Positions 9,036-21,480 are shown, numbered from the stretch's first letter. The stretch: 64,000 nt of DNA from Pseudomonas segetis (GCF_900188155.1 NZ_FZOG01000005.1:186001-250000), one strand, 5' to 3'. The notes: generated from the sequence alone by a model not told the origin. A program made the numbers and translations.

Positions 9036-9269
9036 ATGAGCACCATCGAAGAACGCGTCAAGAAAATCGTTGCTGAGCAACTGGGCGTGAAAGAAGAAGA
9101 AGTAACCAACAGCGCTTCCTTCGTTGAAGACCTGGGTGCCGACTCTCTTGACACCGTTGAGCTGGTGATGGCTCTGGAAGAAGAGTTCGAAACCGAGATC
9201 CCGGACGAGCAAGCTGAAAAGATCACCTCTGTTCAGGAAGCTATCGATTACGTTACCGCTAACGCCTAA
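9036..9269 (+). CDS. acpP: Acyl carrier protein AcpP
   Basis: ACP carries growing acyl chains on a 4'-phosphopantetheine attached to Ser37 in the DSLDTVEL motif. The 77-residue, strongly acidic four-helix sequence is near identical to known pseudomonad ACP. A GGAGTG ribosome site precedes the ATG. Its own promoter lies upstream and an intrinsic terminator downstream, so it can be expressed independently of fabDG and fabF. Confidence 0.97.
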   Translation: MSTIEERVKKIVAEQLGVKEEEVTNSASFVEDLGADSLDTVELVMALEEEFETEIPDEQAEKITSVQEAIDYVTANA

Positions 9270-9295
9270 CGTTTATCGTCGGTTACCCGATTAGA

Positions 9296-9334
9296 AAAAG
9301 CCGTACGGTCTTTATGTCCGTGCGGCTTTTCTTT
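9296..9334 (+). terminator. Terminator after acpP
   Basis: A 13-bp stem with one G-T pair (9296-9308 with 9318-9330) is followed by T-rich sequence. It separates acpP from fabF. Confidence 0.85.
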
Positions 9335-9735
9335 AAGGATCATCTGAAAAGGTAGCGAGCGAAGATAGTACAAGGCGCAACGACCAACGGGAGTATCAGC
9401 TCAAGGCTGGCCCGAAGGACGAGCGCAGCGAGTAAAACACTGCGGAAAGCGGCCGGGATCGTGCTCGACTCTAGTGGCTCGCATGAGCATTCTGAGCAGT
9501 TTTTTAACGCGGCACGGGCTGCCCCGGTAATATCTAGCGCAGTAGTTTTTTAGTGATTTCTTAACTGGCTGTAAATGGCCTGTTCTTTTGGATTGCAGCG
9601 CGCAAAAGCTCGGCTTAACCTGCCTGGTAATACGCGAAGCCTTCACGGCACTGTACAACAGCAACGTGATTGAGCGCTTGTTGCTCTCGCGTGGACTGCA
9701 ACCGTGCTTTATAAAACAGAGTAAAGGAGATTGCT
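9335..9735. other. 400-bp gene-free spacer between acpP and fabF
   Basis: No convincing gene, clear promoter or complete hairpin was found. A TATAAA at 9710-9715 is a possible -10 box for fabF, but no good -35 box sits at the right distance. The minus-strand open frame here has no recognisable product. Confidence 0.5.
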
Positions 9736-10980
9736 GTGTCGCGTAGACGCGTCGTAGTTACCGGTATGGGCATGTTGTCGCCGCTGGGTAACGATGTGCC
9801 GAGCAGTTGGCAGGGCATTTTGGCCGGAAAAAGCGGTATCGGCCCGATCGAGCATATTGATCTTTCTGCTTACACCACTCGTTTTGGTGGCTCGATCAAA
9901 GGCTTTGACGTCGAGCAGTACTTGTCTGCCAAAGAGGCGCGCAAGCTCGATTTATTCATTCAATACGGCTTGGCGGCCAGCTTTCAGGCCATGCGTGATT
10001 CCGGCCTGGAAGTCACGGATGCCAATCGTGAACGCATAGGTGTGGCGCTTGGCTCGGGTATTGGTGGCCTGACCAATATCGAGAACAGCTGCAAGGCGCT
10101 TCAAGAGCAAGGTCCGCGGCGCATATCGCCATTCTTCGTGCCGGGTTCGATAATCAATATGATTTCAGGCTTCCTGTCGATCCACCTGGGTTTACAGGGG
10201 CCGAACTATGCCATTGCAACGGCTTGCACTACGGGCACCCATTGTATTGGCATGGCTGCGCGTAACATTGCCTACGGCGAAGCTGATGTCATGATGGCAG
10301 GCGGCGCTGAAATGGCAGCGTGCGGCTTGGGCATGGGCGGCTTTGCTGCGGCGCGGGCACTGTCTACGCGTAACGATGAGCCAACCAAGGCCAGCCGTCC
10401 ATGGGATGTGGACCGTGATGGCTTTGTCTTGTCCGACGGTGCTGGCACCCTGGTGCTCGAGGAGTTGGAGCATGCCAAGGCCCGTGGTGCGCATATCTAT
10501 GCCGAACTGATTGGTTTCGGCATGAGTGGCGACGCCTTTCATATGACCTCGCCGCCAGAAGACGGTGAAGGGGCTGCCCGTTGCATGGTCAATGCCTTGC
10601 GTGATGCCGGCTTGAATCCTGACCAGGTGCAGTACATCAATGCCCATGGTACTTCGACAATGGCCGGCGACAAGGCCGAGATCGCTGCGATCAAGTCGGT
10701 GTTCGCCGATCACGCCTACAAGCTCAGCGTCAGCTCGACCAAGTCGATGACCGGGCACTTGCTGGGTGCTGCCGGCGCTGTTGAAGCCATCTTCAGCGTC
10801 CTTGCGCTGCGGGACCAGGTTGCGCCGCCGACCATCAATCTCGATCAGCCTGATGAGGGTTGTGATCTTGACCTGGTGCCGCACACTGCCAAAGAAAAAC
10901 CGATCGACGTGGTGCTGTCCAACTCCTTCGGTTTTGGCGGCACAAATGGCTCGCTGGTGTTCCGTCGGTTTAACGATTGA
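9736..10980 (+). CDS. fabF: 3-oxoacyl-ACP synthase II FabF
   Basis: FabF condenses malonyl-ACP with acyl-ACP and sets the temperature-dependent proportion of cis-vaccenate. Catalytic Cys164 lies in [10 protein letters not shown], and the two histidines in NAHGTST (near 304) and [10 protein letters not shown] (near 341) complete the KAS II triad. The GTG at 9736 follows an AAAGGAGA ribosome site. Length 414 is normal. Its TGA overlaps the pabC ATG. Confidence 0.96.
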   Translation: MSRRRVVVTGMGMLSPLGNDVPSSWQGILAGKSGIGPIEHIDLSAYTTRFGGSIKGFDVEQYLSAKEARKLDLFIQYGLAASFQAMRDSGLEVTDANRERIGVALGSGIGGLTNIENSCKALQEQGPRRISPFFVPGSIINMISGFLSIHLGLQGPNYAIATACTTGTHCIGMAARNIAYGEADVMMAGGAEMAACGLGMGGFAAARALSTRNDEPTKASRPWDVDRDGFVLSDGAGTLVLEELEHAKARGAHIYAELIGFGMSGDAFHMTSPPEDGEGAARCMVNALRDAGLNPDQVQYINAHGTSTMAGDKAEIAAIKSVFADHAYKLSVSSTKSMTGHLLGAAGAVEAIFSVLALRDQVAPPTINLDQPDEGCDLDLVPHTAKEKPIDVVLSNSFGFGGTNGSLVFRRFND

Positions 10981-11795
10981 TGTTGAGCTGGATCGACGGT
11001 CGCCCTGAAGAGTTGCTGTCGATCAAGGATCGCGGCCTGGCTTACGGTGATGGGCTATTTGAGACCATCGCCGTGACAGCCGGCCGCCCAGTGTTGCTGG
11101 AGCGTCACCTGAGCCGCATGGCCCAGGGCTGTGCGCGGTTGAACATTGCGCTCGATCAATCCCTGCTGCGCAATGAACTGCAAGCTTTTTGTGCCGCGCT
11201 GGGTAATGGCATCGCCAAGCTGATTATCACCCGTGGCGATGGTCTGCGCGGTTATGCGCCGCCTGTGGCGGCCCAGTCGCGTCGTATCCTGCAAGGTTCG
11301 CCAGCGGCCAGCTACGCACCTGAAAATGCTCGAGAGGGCGTGCGTCTGTTTGCCTGCAAGACAAGACTGGCTGAGCAACCCCTGCTTGCCGGGATGAAGC
11401 ACCTCAACCGCCTTGAACAGGTGCTGGCGCGTGCCGAGTGGGATGATCCCGCTTACGCTGAAGGCCTGATGTGCGATGTTGGCGGTCGTGTAATCGAGGG
11501 TGTCTACAGCAATATTTTCATGGTCAGGGATGGGCGGTTGTCCACGCCTGACTTGAGCCGTTGCGGTGTGGCGGGGGTGATGCGGGCGGAACTGCTGGAT
11601 CAGGCCGCGCAGTTGTCCATCCCATGCTCGGTGACGGATATCAGCCCCGACGAACTGCGCAGTGCCGACGAGGTCTTTGTTTGTAATAGCGTCTATGGCG
11701 TTTGGCCGGTGCTTGAGCTGCTTGATTGTCGCTGGCTGGCCGGGCCCATGACCCGTAGACTGCAGGCAATTGCTCGTGATTTATTGGATAGTTAA
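10980..11795 (+). CDS. pabC: 4-amino-4-deoxychorismate lyase PabC
   Basis: PabC is a fold-type IV PLP enzyme that releases pyruvate from aminodeoxychorismate to give p-aminobenzoate for folate synthesis. The PLP lysine is Lys140 in GMKHLNRLEQV, with IEGVYSNIF near residue 175. A TTG at 10977 is in frame, but the ATG at 10980 overlaps the fabF stop as TGATG, a classic coupled start. Length 271. It lies between fab and mltG genes as in E. coli. Confidence 0.93.
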   Translation: MLSWIDGRPEELLSIKDRGLAYGDGLFETIAVTAGRPVLLERHLSRMAQGCARLNIALDQSLLRNELQAFCAALGNGIAKLIITRGDGLRGYAPPVAAQSRRILQGSPAASYAPENAREGVRLFACKTRLAEQPLLAGMKHLNRLEQVLARAEWDDPAYAEGLMCDVGGRVIEGVYSNIFMVRDGRLSTPDLSRCGVAGVMRAELLDQAAQLSIPCSVTDISPDELRSADEVFVCNSVYGVWPVLELLDCRWLAGPMTRRLQAIARDLLDS

Positions 11796-11798
11796 TTC

Positions 11799-14471
<2,673 letters not shown>

Positions 14472-14508
14472 AATCGCCCACTAAGTATTAAAAAATCAGG
14501 AATGCCGC

Positions 14509-14865
14509 ATGAGCTTGCCACCTAACCTGGGTCCGCGTAATGGAATCTTGTCTCTAACCATCAAAGACAAGTCCGTGCTCTATGCCGCTTACATGCCTTT
14601 CATCAAAAATGGCGGGTTGTTTATCCCCACCAACAAAAGCTACAAGCTGGGTGATGAAGTGTTCATGTTGCTCAACTTGATGGATGAGCCTGAAAAAATT
14701 CCGGTTGCGGGCAAAGTGGTCTGGATTACGCCAAAAGGCGCCCAGGGCAACCGTGCAGCAGGCGTTGGCGTACAGTTCAATGACGGTGACAACACCGCCC
14801 GTAACAAGATCGAGACCTATCTGGCCGGTGCGCTGAAGTCGGACCGTCCGACGCACACCATGTAG
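14509..14865 (+). CDS. pilZ: Type IV pilus assembly protein PilZ
   Basis: This is the founding PilZ protein, required for type IV pilus formation through contact with PilB and FimX. The 118-residue sequence ends with GVGVQF and KIETYL features of the domain. The RxxxR and DxSxxG residues that bind cyclic di-GMP in other PilZ proteins are not present, matching the known non-binding founder. It follows holB by 37 bp, the position used in P. aeruginosa, and ends at a strong terminator. Confidence 0.93.
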   Translation: MSLPPNLGPRNGILSLTIKDKSVLYAAYMPFIKNGGLFIPTNKSYKLGDEVFMLLNLMDEPEKIPVAGKVVWITPKGAQGNRAAGVGVQFNDGDNTARNKIETYLAGALKSDRPTHTM

Positions 14866-14890
14866 CCGGGTTGTCCGTACATGCTCTAAG

Positions 14891-14921
14891 GCAAAAGGCC
14901 GCATTGATTGCGGCCTTTTGC
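14891..14921 (+). terminator. Terminator after pilZ
   Basis: A perfect 13-bp stem (14891-14903 with 14909-14921, 5-nt loop) contains a T-run in its right arm. It closes the pabC-to-pilZ operon. Confidence 0.85.
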
Positions 14922-14955
14922 ATTCATTCTCTTTGCTGAACATTAGTGGTTTTTT

Positions 14956-15741
14956 ATGTTGATTGACTCGCACTGCCATCTCGACCGACTGGATCTTGGC
15001 GCTCACAATGGGTCGCTTGATGCCGCACTTGATGCTGCGCGGGCGCGTGGGGTTGGCCATTTCCTGTGTATCGGGGTGAGCGCGGATAATGCCGCTGCGG
15101 TCAAAGGCCTGGCTGATCGCTATGAAGATGTCGATTGCTCGGTCGGCGTGCATCCACTGGATCTGGAGCCAGGCGCAACGCCGGCCATGGACTGGTTGCT
15201 CAGTGAGCTTGAGCACCCGCGCGTGGTGGCCATCGGTGAAACCGGCCTTGACTATCACTACGAGCCTGAGGCCGCCGAACTGCAACAGGCTTCGTTCCGC
15301 CTGCACCTGCAAGCGGCCCAGGCCACCGCCAAGCCGGTCATAGTGCACACCCGTGGCGCTCGTGCCGATACCTTGCAGCTCCTGCGCGAGGCGGCATTAC
15401 CGCAAGCCGGTGTGCTGCACTGTTTCACCGAAGACTGGGACATGGCAAAGGCTGCGCTGGATTTGGGCTTTTATATTTCGCTGTCGGGTATCGTCACTTT
15501 TCGCAATGCCGATGCGCTCCGTGAAGTCGCTCGCCAGGTTCCGGTAGATCGCCTGCTGGTCGAGACAGACTCGCCGTATCTGGCACCGGTGCCGCATCGC
15601 GGCAAACCCAACTTGCCGGAGTATGTGCGAGACGTGGCTGAATATCTGACGGTGCTGCGCGGCGTCAGCTACGAACAACTGGCCGAGCAGACCAGCAACA
15701 ACTTCAAGCGTTTGTTTCCGCTGGCCCGTGTCAGCGGATAG
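14956..15741 (+). CDS. TatD family metal-dependent hydrolase
   Basis: TatD-family proteins are TIM-barrel metal hydrolases with DNase activity. The HCH pair (His6, His8), GETGLDYHY near residue 95, a VHTRGA motif, the HCFTED motif and ETDSPYLAP near 203 supply the metal ligands. At 261 residues it is the usual size and most like the YcfH branch found beside holB in E. coli. The DNA or other substrate is not known. Not part of a Tat operon here. Confidence 0.9.
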   Translation: MLIDSHCHLDRLDLGAHNGSLDAALDAARARGVGHFLCIGVSADNAAAVKGLADRYEDVDCSVGVHPLDLEPGATPAMDWLLSELEHPRVVAIGETGLDYHYEPEAAELQQASFRLHLQAAQATAKPVIVHTRGARADTLQLLREAALPQAGVLHCFTEDWDMAKAALDLGFYISLSGIVTFRNADALREVARQVPVDRLLVETDSPYLAPVPHRGKPNLPEYVRDVAEYLTVLRGVSYEQLAEQTSNNFKRLFPLARVSG

Positions 15742-15765
15742 CGCAACCAGCCTGGGGCACAACGC

Positions 15766-15801
15766 AAAAAAAACCCGGGTTCTGGGGGATGAATCCGGGT
15801 T
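15766..15801 (-). terminator. Terminator for the class V aminotransferase gene
   Basis: On the minus strand AACCCGG (15801-15795) pairs with CCGGGTT (15778-15772), followed by a run of eight T. It ends the minus-strand gene that stops at 15972; on the plus strand no T-run follows. Confidence 0.65.
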
Positions 15802-15971
15802 AAGACCATTAGGAGTAATCAAGGTACGCGGTCCACGGTACCTTGGCTGGCGAGTCACTTGGGGGAGATGCCCCGCCAGTACTTATGAGTATTGGTCAAC
15901 TTTTCCGATCGTCCAGCCCAATTTGGCGGGTTCTTAAACGGATTTGGAATACCCGAGCTACCGCTCAGTTC

Positions 15972-17105
15972 TCAGCGGCCACTGGCCTGGCGTATCAGGC
16001 GCAGCGTTGACTCAATCACCTCGGGTTTGGTGTAGAAGTGCGGCGAGAGGCGGATGCCCTTGCCACGCTGCGCGCATATCAGGTTGTCTTGCTTGAGTTT
16101 TTCAAACAGCGCCCGGGTGTCCCAACCGTCGAGGCTGAAATTGATAATGCCGGCCCGGCGTTCCGGGTTCAGCGGGCTGTGCAGGTTAACCCCCGAAATT
16201 CGCCCCAGCCCGGTGGTCAGCTCTAGCACGCGCTCTTCCAGCGCTTGGCCCACGGCTACCATTCCCACTTCCTCAAGCAGCGACAGGCTGGCTTCCAGGG
16301 CCATGGTGCCAAGCATGTTTGGGCTGCCTGATTCAAAGCGCACTGCGCTTTTTGCCGGTTGCCAGTCGGTGCGTGAGTAATCACCGGCATGTTCGAGCAT
16401 GTGCCAGCCGTATTCATGGAGCTTGAGTTGCTCGCGTAATTCGCTGCGGCAATAAAACAGACCAAGGCCTTCCGGGCCGAGCATCCATTTGTGGCCGTCG
16501 GCCATGGCGAAATCGCACCCACAGGCTTGAACATCAAAGGGCAGGGCGCCGATTTGCTGGATGGCATCGACGCAAAACAGCACGCCTTTCTCCCTGCAAC
16601 CGTGGCCGAGGCGTTGCAGGTTGAGGCGCAAGCCACTGGCAAACTGCACAGCGCTTATTGAAAGCAGGCGTGTTCGAGGGCCACAAGCGTCGAGCAGGGC
16701 GGTTTCAGGGTCACTGTTGGCTAGATTGACCTGTTTGACCTCGACACCTTGCGCATTTAACGCCTGCCAGACAATTTTATTTGAAGGGAACTCTTCGTCG
16801 CTGATAACCACTTGGTCACCCGGTTGCCAATCCAGTCCAAAGGCAACATAGGACAACGCCTGCGAGGTGTTCTTGACCAGAGCGATATCGTCGCTCGATG
16901 GTGCGTTGACCAGGCGGGCCAGGCGTTCACGCAATAAATGCTCGGTTGCCAGCCAGTCAGAATAGTTACGCGCACCGAGCCTGGCGTTCTCGTTTGAGAA
17001 GCGATTTACCGCATCAACAGTGCGCTGCGGCCATGGCGAAATGGCGGCATGATTGAGGTAATTGATCGCAGAAAGCTGCTCAAACTCGTAACGAAGTGCG
17101 TTCAT
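15972..17105 (-). CDS. PLP-dependent aminotransferase class V-fold protein
   Basis: This fold-type I PLP protein resembles cysteine desulfurase/selenocysteine lyase-like enzymes. The PLP lysine follows a conserved His in MADGHKWMLGPEG (Lys206 from the chosen start), and DAIQQIGALP carries the ring-stacking Asp. I see no loop cysteine typical of IscS or SufS, so the reaction is open. The frame opens at 17168, but the ATG at 17105 gives a homolog-like N-terminus. It is divergent from the TetR gene, 74 bp away, and may be its target. Confidence 0.8.
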   Translation of the reverse strand: MNALRYEFEQLSAINYLNHAAISPWPQRTVDAVNRFSNENARLGARNYSDWLATEHLLRERLARLVNAPSSDDIALVKNTSQALSYVAFGLDWQPGDQVVISDEEFPSNKIVWQALNAQGVEVKQVNLANSDPETALLDACGPRTRLLSISAVQFASGLRLNLQRLGHGCREKGVLFCVDAIQQIGALPFDVQACGCDFAMADGHKWMLGPEGLGLFYCRSELREQLKLHEYGWHMLEHAGDYSRTDWQPAKSAVRFESGSPNMLGTMALEASLSLLEEVGMVAVGQALEERVLELTTGLGRISGVNLHSPLNPERRAGIINFSLDGWDTRALFEKLKQDNLICAQRGKGIRLSPHFYTKPEVIESTLRLIRQASGR

Positions 17106-17179
17106 GGTTCGATGATCCGTGCAATTTGGCGCTATTGAGGCATAATAGTCGGCTCGATTTTTGACCACTTAGTCCCTTT

Positions 17180-17818
17180 ATGCAGAAAGAACCCCGTAAG
17201 GTCCGTGAGTTTCGTCGCCGTGAGCAGGAAATTCTCGACACTTCGCTAAAACTATTCCTTGAGCAAGGCGAAGACAGCGTGACTGTCGAGATGATCGCCG
17301 ACGCAGTAGGCATAGGTAAAGGCACCATCTACAAACACTTCAAATCCAAGGCCGAGATCTACCTGCGCCTGATGCTCGACTATGAGCGCGATTTGAACGA
17401 GTTGCTGCATTCGGCCGATGTCGACCGTGACCAGGAAGCCCTGTCGCGCGCCTACTTTGAGTTCCGCATGCGCGACCCGCAGCGTTATCGTCTGTTTGAT
17501 CGCCTTGAGGAAAAGGTGGTCAAGGGTAACCAAGTCCCGGAAATGGTCGAGCAGTTGCACAAGATCCGTGCTTCAAACTTCGAGCGCCTGACCCTGCTGA
17601 TCAAGGGGCGGATCGCCGAAGGCAAGCTCGAAGATGTGCCGCCTTACTTCCATTATTGCGCTGCATGGGCTTTGGTACACGGCGCTGTGGCGCTGTACCA
17701 CTCGCCATTCTGGAGCAATGTCCTGGAAGATCAGGAGGGCTTTTTCCAGTTCCTGATGGACATCGGCGTGCGCATGGGCAACAAGCGCAAGCGCGATGGC
17801 GATACCCCGAACAGCTAA
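17180..17818 (+). CDS. TetR family transcriptional regulator
   Basis: Residues 10-55 form a TetR helix-turn-helix with the typical VEMIADAVGIGKGTIYKHFKSK pattern. The remainder is a helical ligand domain of about 150 residues. It sits directly downstream of the tatD region; the P. aeruginosa regulator PA2957 is in a similar place from memory. Divergent to the aminotransferase gene, with a shared 74-bp promoter region. The ligand is unknown. Confidence 0.88.
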   Translation: MQKEPRKVREFRRREQEILDTSLKLFLEQGEDSVTVEMIADAVGIGKGTIYKHFKSKAEIYLRLMLDYERDLNELLHSADVDRDQEALSRAYFEFRMRDPQRYRLFDRLEEKVVKGNQVPEMVEQLHKIRASNFERLTLLIKGRIAEGKLEDVPPYFHYCAAWALVHGAVALYHSPFWSNVLEDQEGFFQFLMDIGVRMGNKRKRDGDTPNS

Positions 17819-17971
17819 GCGTCTTAGCTGTCATTTTGCTGGTCTTGGGCATAAGTCCGAGGCCAGCACATACGTCCTGTATATTGAACGCACTCAGCCG
17901 TACTTGCGCTTATTGAGCTTAGTGGCTTGAGTTGCGCAAGCAAGGTTACTGATCCTGCAGAGTGATTTGCC

Positions 17972-18865
17972 GTGGCTGCCGCATTTCCTATCGACTACAT
18001 CGAACCCGTCTTCCGCCCGCCCAGCGAGGCGCACTCGTTGATCCTGCCGGTCACCAACGGCTGCTCGTGGAACAATTGCACCTTCTGTGAAATGTATACC
18101 CAGGAACAGAAGAAGTTTCGCGCCCGTGATGAAGTGCAGGTGCTCGAAGAAATCCGCAAGGCCGGCGAGCAATTGATCGTGCAGCGGGTGTTTCTGGCTG
18201 ATGGCGATGCCTTGGTGCTGCCAACACGGCGTTTGTTGAATATTCTCACTGCAATCCGCGAGCATATGCCCGAGGTGAATCGGGTATCGAGCTACTGCCT
18301 GCCGCGTAACCTGCGCAAAAAGTCAGTGGCTGAGCTGAAGGAACTTGCAGATGCGGGCCTGGGGATGGCCTATGTGGGTTGTGAGTCAGGCGATGATGAG
18401 GTGTTGGCGCGCATCAACAAGGGCGAAACCTATGAGTCGAGCCTTAGTGCGCTTGAGAAGCTGGGCGACGCGGGCATCACGCGCTCGGTGATGATTCTCA
18501 ATGGTCTTGGCGGCAGCGTGCTGAGCGAGCAGCATGCCGATAATTCAGCGCGCCTGATGAATGCTGCGCAGCCTGAGTTTCTCTCGACCTTGGTGGTGAG
18601 CTTTCCCCAAGGCGAAGCGAGGTTGCGTCGCGGCTTCGCTGATTTCGAGCCGCTTAGCCAGGCGCAACTTTTTGTTGAGATAGAGCGGCTGCTGCAGGGG
18701 CTTGAATTGCAAGATACGGTGTTTCGCAGTGACCACGCCTCGAATTACCTGGTGCTTAAAGGCAACCTGGGGGCTGATAAGCAACGTTTGCTGGCACAGG
18801 TTCGCGAGGCTATTGAACGTCCGCAACATGCGCAGCTGCGCCAAGAGTGGCAACGCGGCCTGTAG
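17972..18865 (+). CDS. Radical SAM protein with CX4CX2C cluster motif
   Basis: The 297-residue protein has NGCSWNNCTFC at residues 29-39: Cys31, Cys36 and Cys39 would hold the 4Fe-4S cluster that cleaves SAM. The spacing CX4CX2C differs by one residue from the commonest CX3CX2C. GCESGDDEVLARINKG near residue 133 resembles the SAM-binding region of Elp3/HemN-like radical SAM proteins. Start is GTG at 17972 with no strong SD. It stands alone between the TetR gene and a convergent MocR gene. The reaction is unknown. Confidence 0.82.
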   Translation: MAAAFPIDYIEPVFRPPSEAHSLILPVTNGCSWNNCTFCEMYTQEQKKFRARDEVQVLEEIRKAGEQLIVQRVFLADGDALVLPTRRLLNILTAIREHMPEVNRVSSYCLPRNLRKKSVAELKELADAGLGMAYVGCESGDDEVLARINKGETYESSLSALEKLGDAGITRSVMILNGLGGSVLSEQHADNSARLMNAAQPEFLSTLVVSFPQGEARLRRGFADFEPLSQAQLFVEIERLLQGLELQDTVFRSDHASNYLVLKGNLGADKQRLLAQVREAIERPQHAQLRQEWQRGL

Positions 18866-18901
18866 GCTAGGCCTGCCCGCTCTAGGTCGTGCCCGTCCTC
18901 G

Positions 18902-20305
18902 CTACTCCTGAATGATCTGGGCCAGGCTCGACGCCACAGTTTCTGCATGCTCGGCACTTGTTATGTTAGTGAAGCCCATGACCAGCCCCTTTTTTGGGGT
19001 GTCCTGCAGGTACCACTGCGACAATGGTTCTACTGCAATACCCAGGGTTCTGGCTTGCCGGGCAAGCGCGCAATCATTGCCCTTATGCATATAGGCGACC
19101 AAGTGCATACCTCCGGCCTGGGGGTTGATCTGTAAATATCCGTCCAAATGCAGGTTCAAGGCATCGACCAGCCATTGCCTGCGCCGTGCATAAAGGCTGC
19201 GCATCTTCTTTAGATGCCGGGCGAAGTGACCCTCGTTGAGAAAGGCCGCAACGGTAGCCTGTAGCAGGTGCGGGCAGTGGCTGTGCAGGCGATCCGCCAT
19301 TTTGGCGAATGCTTGGCTCTGCTCAAGCGGGACCACCAGATAGGCCAGGCGCAGGCTGGGAAACAGGACTTTGCTGAAGGTTCCGGTATACAGCACCCGA
19401 CCTTGCTGATCGAGGCTCTTCAGGGCTGGCAGGGGTTTACCTTGATAGCGGTACTCACTGTCGTAATCATCCTCGATGATCCAGCTGCCCTGGCGATTGG
19501 CCCAAGCCAATAGCGCCAGGCGCCTGGTCAGTGACAGCGATATTCCTAGCGGACTCTGGTGGGTCGGGGTGACTACTGCAAAACGAGCATCAGGGCAGCG
19601 AGCAATGCCTTGCTCGACCTCAAGCCCCTGATCATCCACATTGATCGGTACCAGTTCTGCGCCGGCCTCTTGCAAGGCATTCCTGGCCATGAAGTAACCG
19701 GGCTCTTCCAGCCAGCATTTATCGCCTGGGCGCATCAATGTGTGACTAATCAGGTCGAGGCAGGCGCGATAGCCCGCGCACACCAGTATTTGATCTGGAT
19801 GACAGGCAATGCCTCGCGAAATTCCAAGATAGGAAGCAATTGCCCCCCGCAGTGGTGCATAGCCGCGTGAATCCGGGTAGACCAGCGTATCAATCCCTGA
19901 TTGGCGTAACTGACGACCCGCAAGCCTTGTCCAGAGCTTGCGTGGAAATGCATCCAGTGCAGGAAGACCCATTTGCAGTGCCATCGGCAACTTTCCCGAA
20001 TGCGTGCCGTGGAAATCCAGGGATGCAACCCTTGTACGAGGCGGGGCAGTGGTCGGGGTCAAGTGAGGGGTCACAACAGTCCCGGCCGCCCCGCGTGCAG
20101 TCAGATAACCCTCGCCAATAAGCAGTTGATAAGCTGCATCCACAGTGCCACGGGCCAAATTCAATTCCGCGGCCAGGGCACGAACCGCAGGCACCCGATC
20201 TCCCGGGCGCAGACGCCCGTCTGCGATTGACTCGCGAAAGCGCTGGTAAAGCTGGCGGTAGATCGGCGCCGATTGACTGCGGTCGAGCTTGAATTGAGCA
20301 ATCAT
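18902..20305 (-). CDS. MocR family regulator (GntR HTH fused to aminotransferase domain)
   Basis: The N-terminal 75 residues are a GntR winged helix (SAPIYRQLYQRFRESIADG, LAAELNLARGTVDAAYQLL). A long linker leads to a fold-type I aminotransferase domain with DDYDSEYRY near 280 and the PLP lysine in TGTFSKVLFPSLR near 315. MocR proteins sense PLP or amino compounds. The gene is divergent from the GNAT-FMN reductase-AhpD cluster with an 88-bp gap, so that cluster is the likely target. Length 467 is typical. Confidence 0.9.
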   Translation of the reverse strand: MIAQFKLDRSQSAPIYRQLYQRFRESIADGRLRPGDRVPAVRALAAELNLARGTVDAAYQLLIGEGYLTARGAAGTVVTPHLTPTTAPPRTRVASLDFHGTHSGKLPMALQMGLPALDAFPRKLWTRLAGRQLRQSGIDTLVYPDSRGYAPLRGAIASYLGISRGIACHPDQILVCAGYRACLDLISHTLMRPGDKCWLEEPGYFMARNALQEAGAELVPINVDDQGLEVEQGIARCPDARFAVVTPTHQSPLGISLSLTRRLALLAWANRQGSWIIEDDYDSEYRYQGKPLPALKSLDQQGRVLYTGTFSKVLFPSLRLAYLVVPLEQSQAFAKMADRLHSHCPHLLQATVAAFLNEGHFARHLKKMRSLYARRRQWLVDALNLHLDGYLQINPQAGGMHLVAYMHKGNDCALARQARTLGIAVEPLSQWYLQDTPKKGLVMGFTNITSAEHAETVASSLAQIIQE

Positions 20306-20393
20306 GGTCTAGTCATTTATGCAATTTTTGGATCTATAGGTTAAGCCATCCTGACTCTAAAGTAAGGCATCACTCTTGAGCAGGCTGGCTGAT

Positions 20394-20840
20394 ATGTCAT
20401 TTACCCTGGAGCACCTCGATAACGAGCAGGCCTTACGGACCAGTTTCGAGCTTATGCGCGTCTTGCGCCCCCACCTTGTCAATTGCGCGGATTACGTGCA
20501 GCAGTTGGTTCGACAAACCCAGCAAGGCTACCGCCTGCTCGCGGCCCTGGACGGTGAGCAAATTGTCGGTCTGGCCGGTTACCGTGAGATGGAAAACCTG
20601 CTCTATGGACGCTTTATTTACCTTGATGACCTGGTCGTGAGCCCGGCCTTGCAGCGCAGCGGCCTGGGTGGTCGCCTGCTGGACGCCGTTCGTAATGAAG
20701 CCGTGCGGCAACAATGCGATCACTTTGTGCTGGACACCGGCTTACATATGCCACTGGCCCAGCGCTTTTACTTTCGCCATGGCCTGCTGGCACGTGGCAT
20801 GCACTTCACCCAGAGCCTGCGCGAGGTTAAGTCGGTATGA
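20394..20840 (+). CDS. GNAT family N-acetyltransferase
   Basis: The protein (148 residues from the ATG at 20394) has the acetyl-CoA motif A as LDDLVVSPALQRSGLGGRLL with the QRSGLG phosphate loop, and a C-terminal RFYFRHG motif B. The frame can begin at TTG 20376, but the ATG is more likely. It overlaps the next gene by 4 nt, so an operon with the FMN reductase and AhpD-like gene is likely. MocR regulators often control adjacent genes of this kind. The substrate is unknown. Confidence 0.85.
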   Translation: MSFTLEHLDNEQALRTSFELMRVLRPHLVNCADYVQQLVRQTQQGYRLLAALDGEQIVGLAGYREMENLLYGRFIYLDDLVVSPALQRSGLGGRLLDAVRNEAVRQQCDHFVLDTGLHMPLAQRFYFRHGLLARGMHFTQSLREVKSV

Positions 20841-21457
20841 AAACTGTCCTGTTGATTAATGCCAGCCCCCATGGGGATGACTCCCATGCGCATCAGTTGG
20901 CCCTGGAATTGGTGGCGGTGTTGCAACAGCAGCACCAGGGCCTGGAGTTGATCGAGCGTGACCTGGGCGCGTATCCGCTACCGCCATTGGGTACCGACTA
21001 TGCCCGGGCGCTGACCTCGAACACGCCATTCGATTCACCGGCCTTCGAGGTTTCGGAGGCAATGATTGCCGAGCTGGAACGCAGCGATGTCCTGCTGATT
21101 GCCACGCCAATGCACAACTTCACGGTGCCGGCCGCACTCAAGCTTTGGATCGATTATGTCTTGCGCATACAGCGCACATTCAAATCAACCGCCAAAGGCA
21201 AAGTCGGCTTGCTGGAGGATCGTCCAGTCCATGTCGTGGTTGGCTCCGGTGGCTTCCACAGGGGTGAGCGCGCACGCCAGCCTGACTTCCTGACGGTCTA
21301 TCTACGTTACGCGCTGAACACCATCGGACTTTTCGATTTGCAGTTCACCTACTTGCAGGGCCTGGTCCTGGGTCAAGAGGTTGTCCAGGCCGCAATTGAG
21401 CAGGCGCGACGCGAACTTTCACTCACCCCCTTGTTTAGCAACCTTGTTTGTAACTGA
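20837..21457 (+). CDS. FMN-dependent NAD(P)H oxidoreductase, azoreductase (AzoR) family
   Basis: This 206-residue flavodoxin-like protein belongs to the AzoR/NQO family that reduces quinones and azo compounds. Seen: LLINASPHGDDS phosphate-binding loop at residues 5-16, TPMHNFTVPAALKLWIDYV near 90-108 and GSGGFHRGE near 142. It overlaps the GNAT gene and is 23 nt from the AhpD-like gene. A role in quinone or electrophile stress fits the neighbours but is inferred. Confidence 0.87.
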   Translation: MKTVLLINASPHGDDSHAHQLALELVAVLQQQHQGLELIERDLGAYPLPPLGTDYARALTSNTPFDSPAFEVSEAMIAELERSDVLLIATPMHNFTVPAALKLWIDYVLRIQRTFKSTAKGKVGLLEDRPVHVVVGSGGFHRGERARQPDFLTVYLRYALNTIGLFDLQFTYLQGLVLGQEVVQAAIEQARRELSLTPLFSNLVCN

Positions 21458-21480
21458 GCAATTTATTAAGGAGTTTCATC

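Noticed and set aside
9401..9664. 87-codon minus-strand frame between acpP and fabF
   Set aside because: No ribosome site, odd composition and no recognisable motif.
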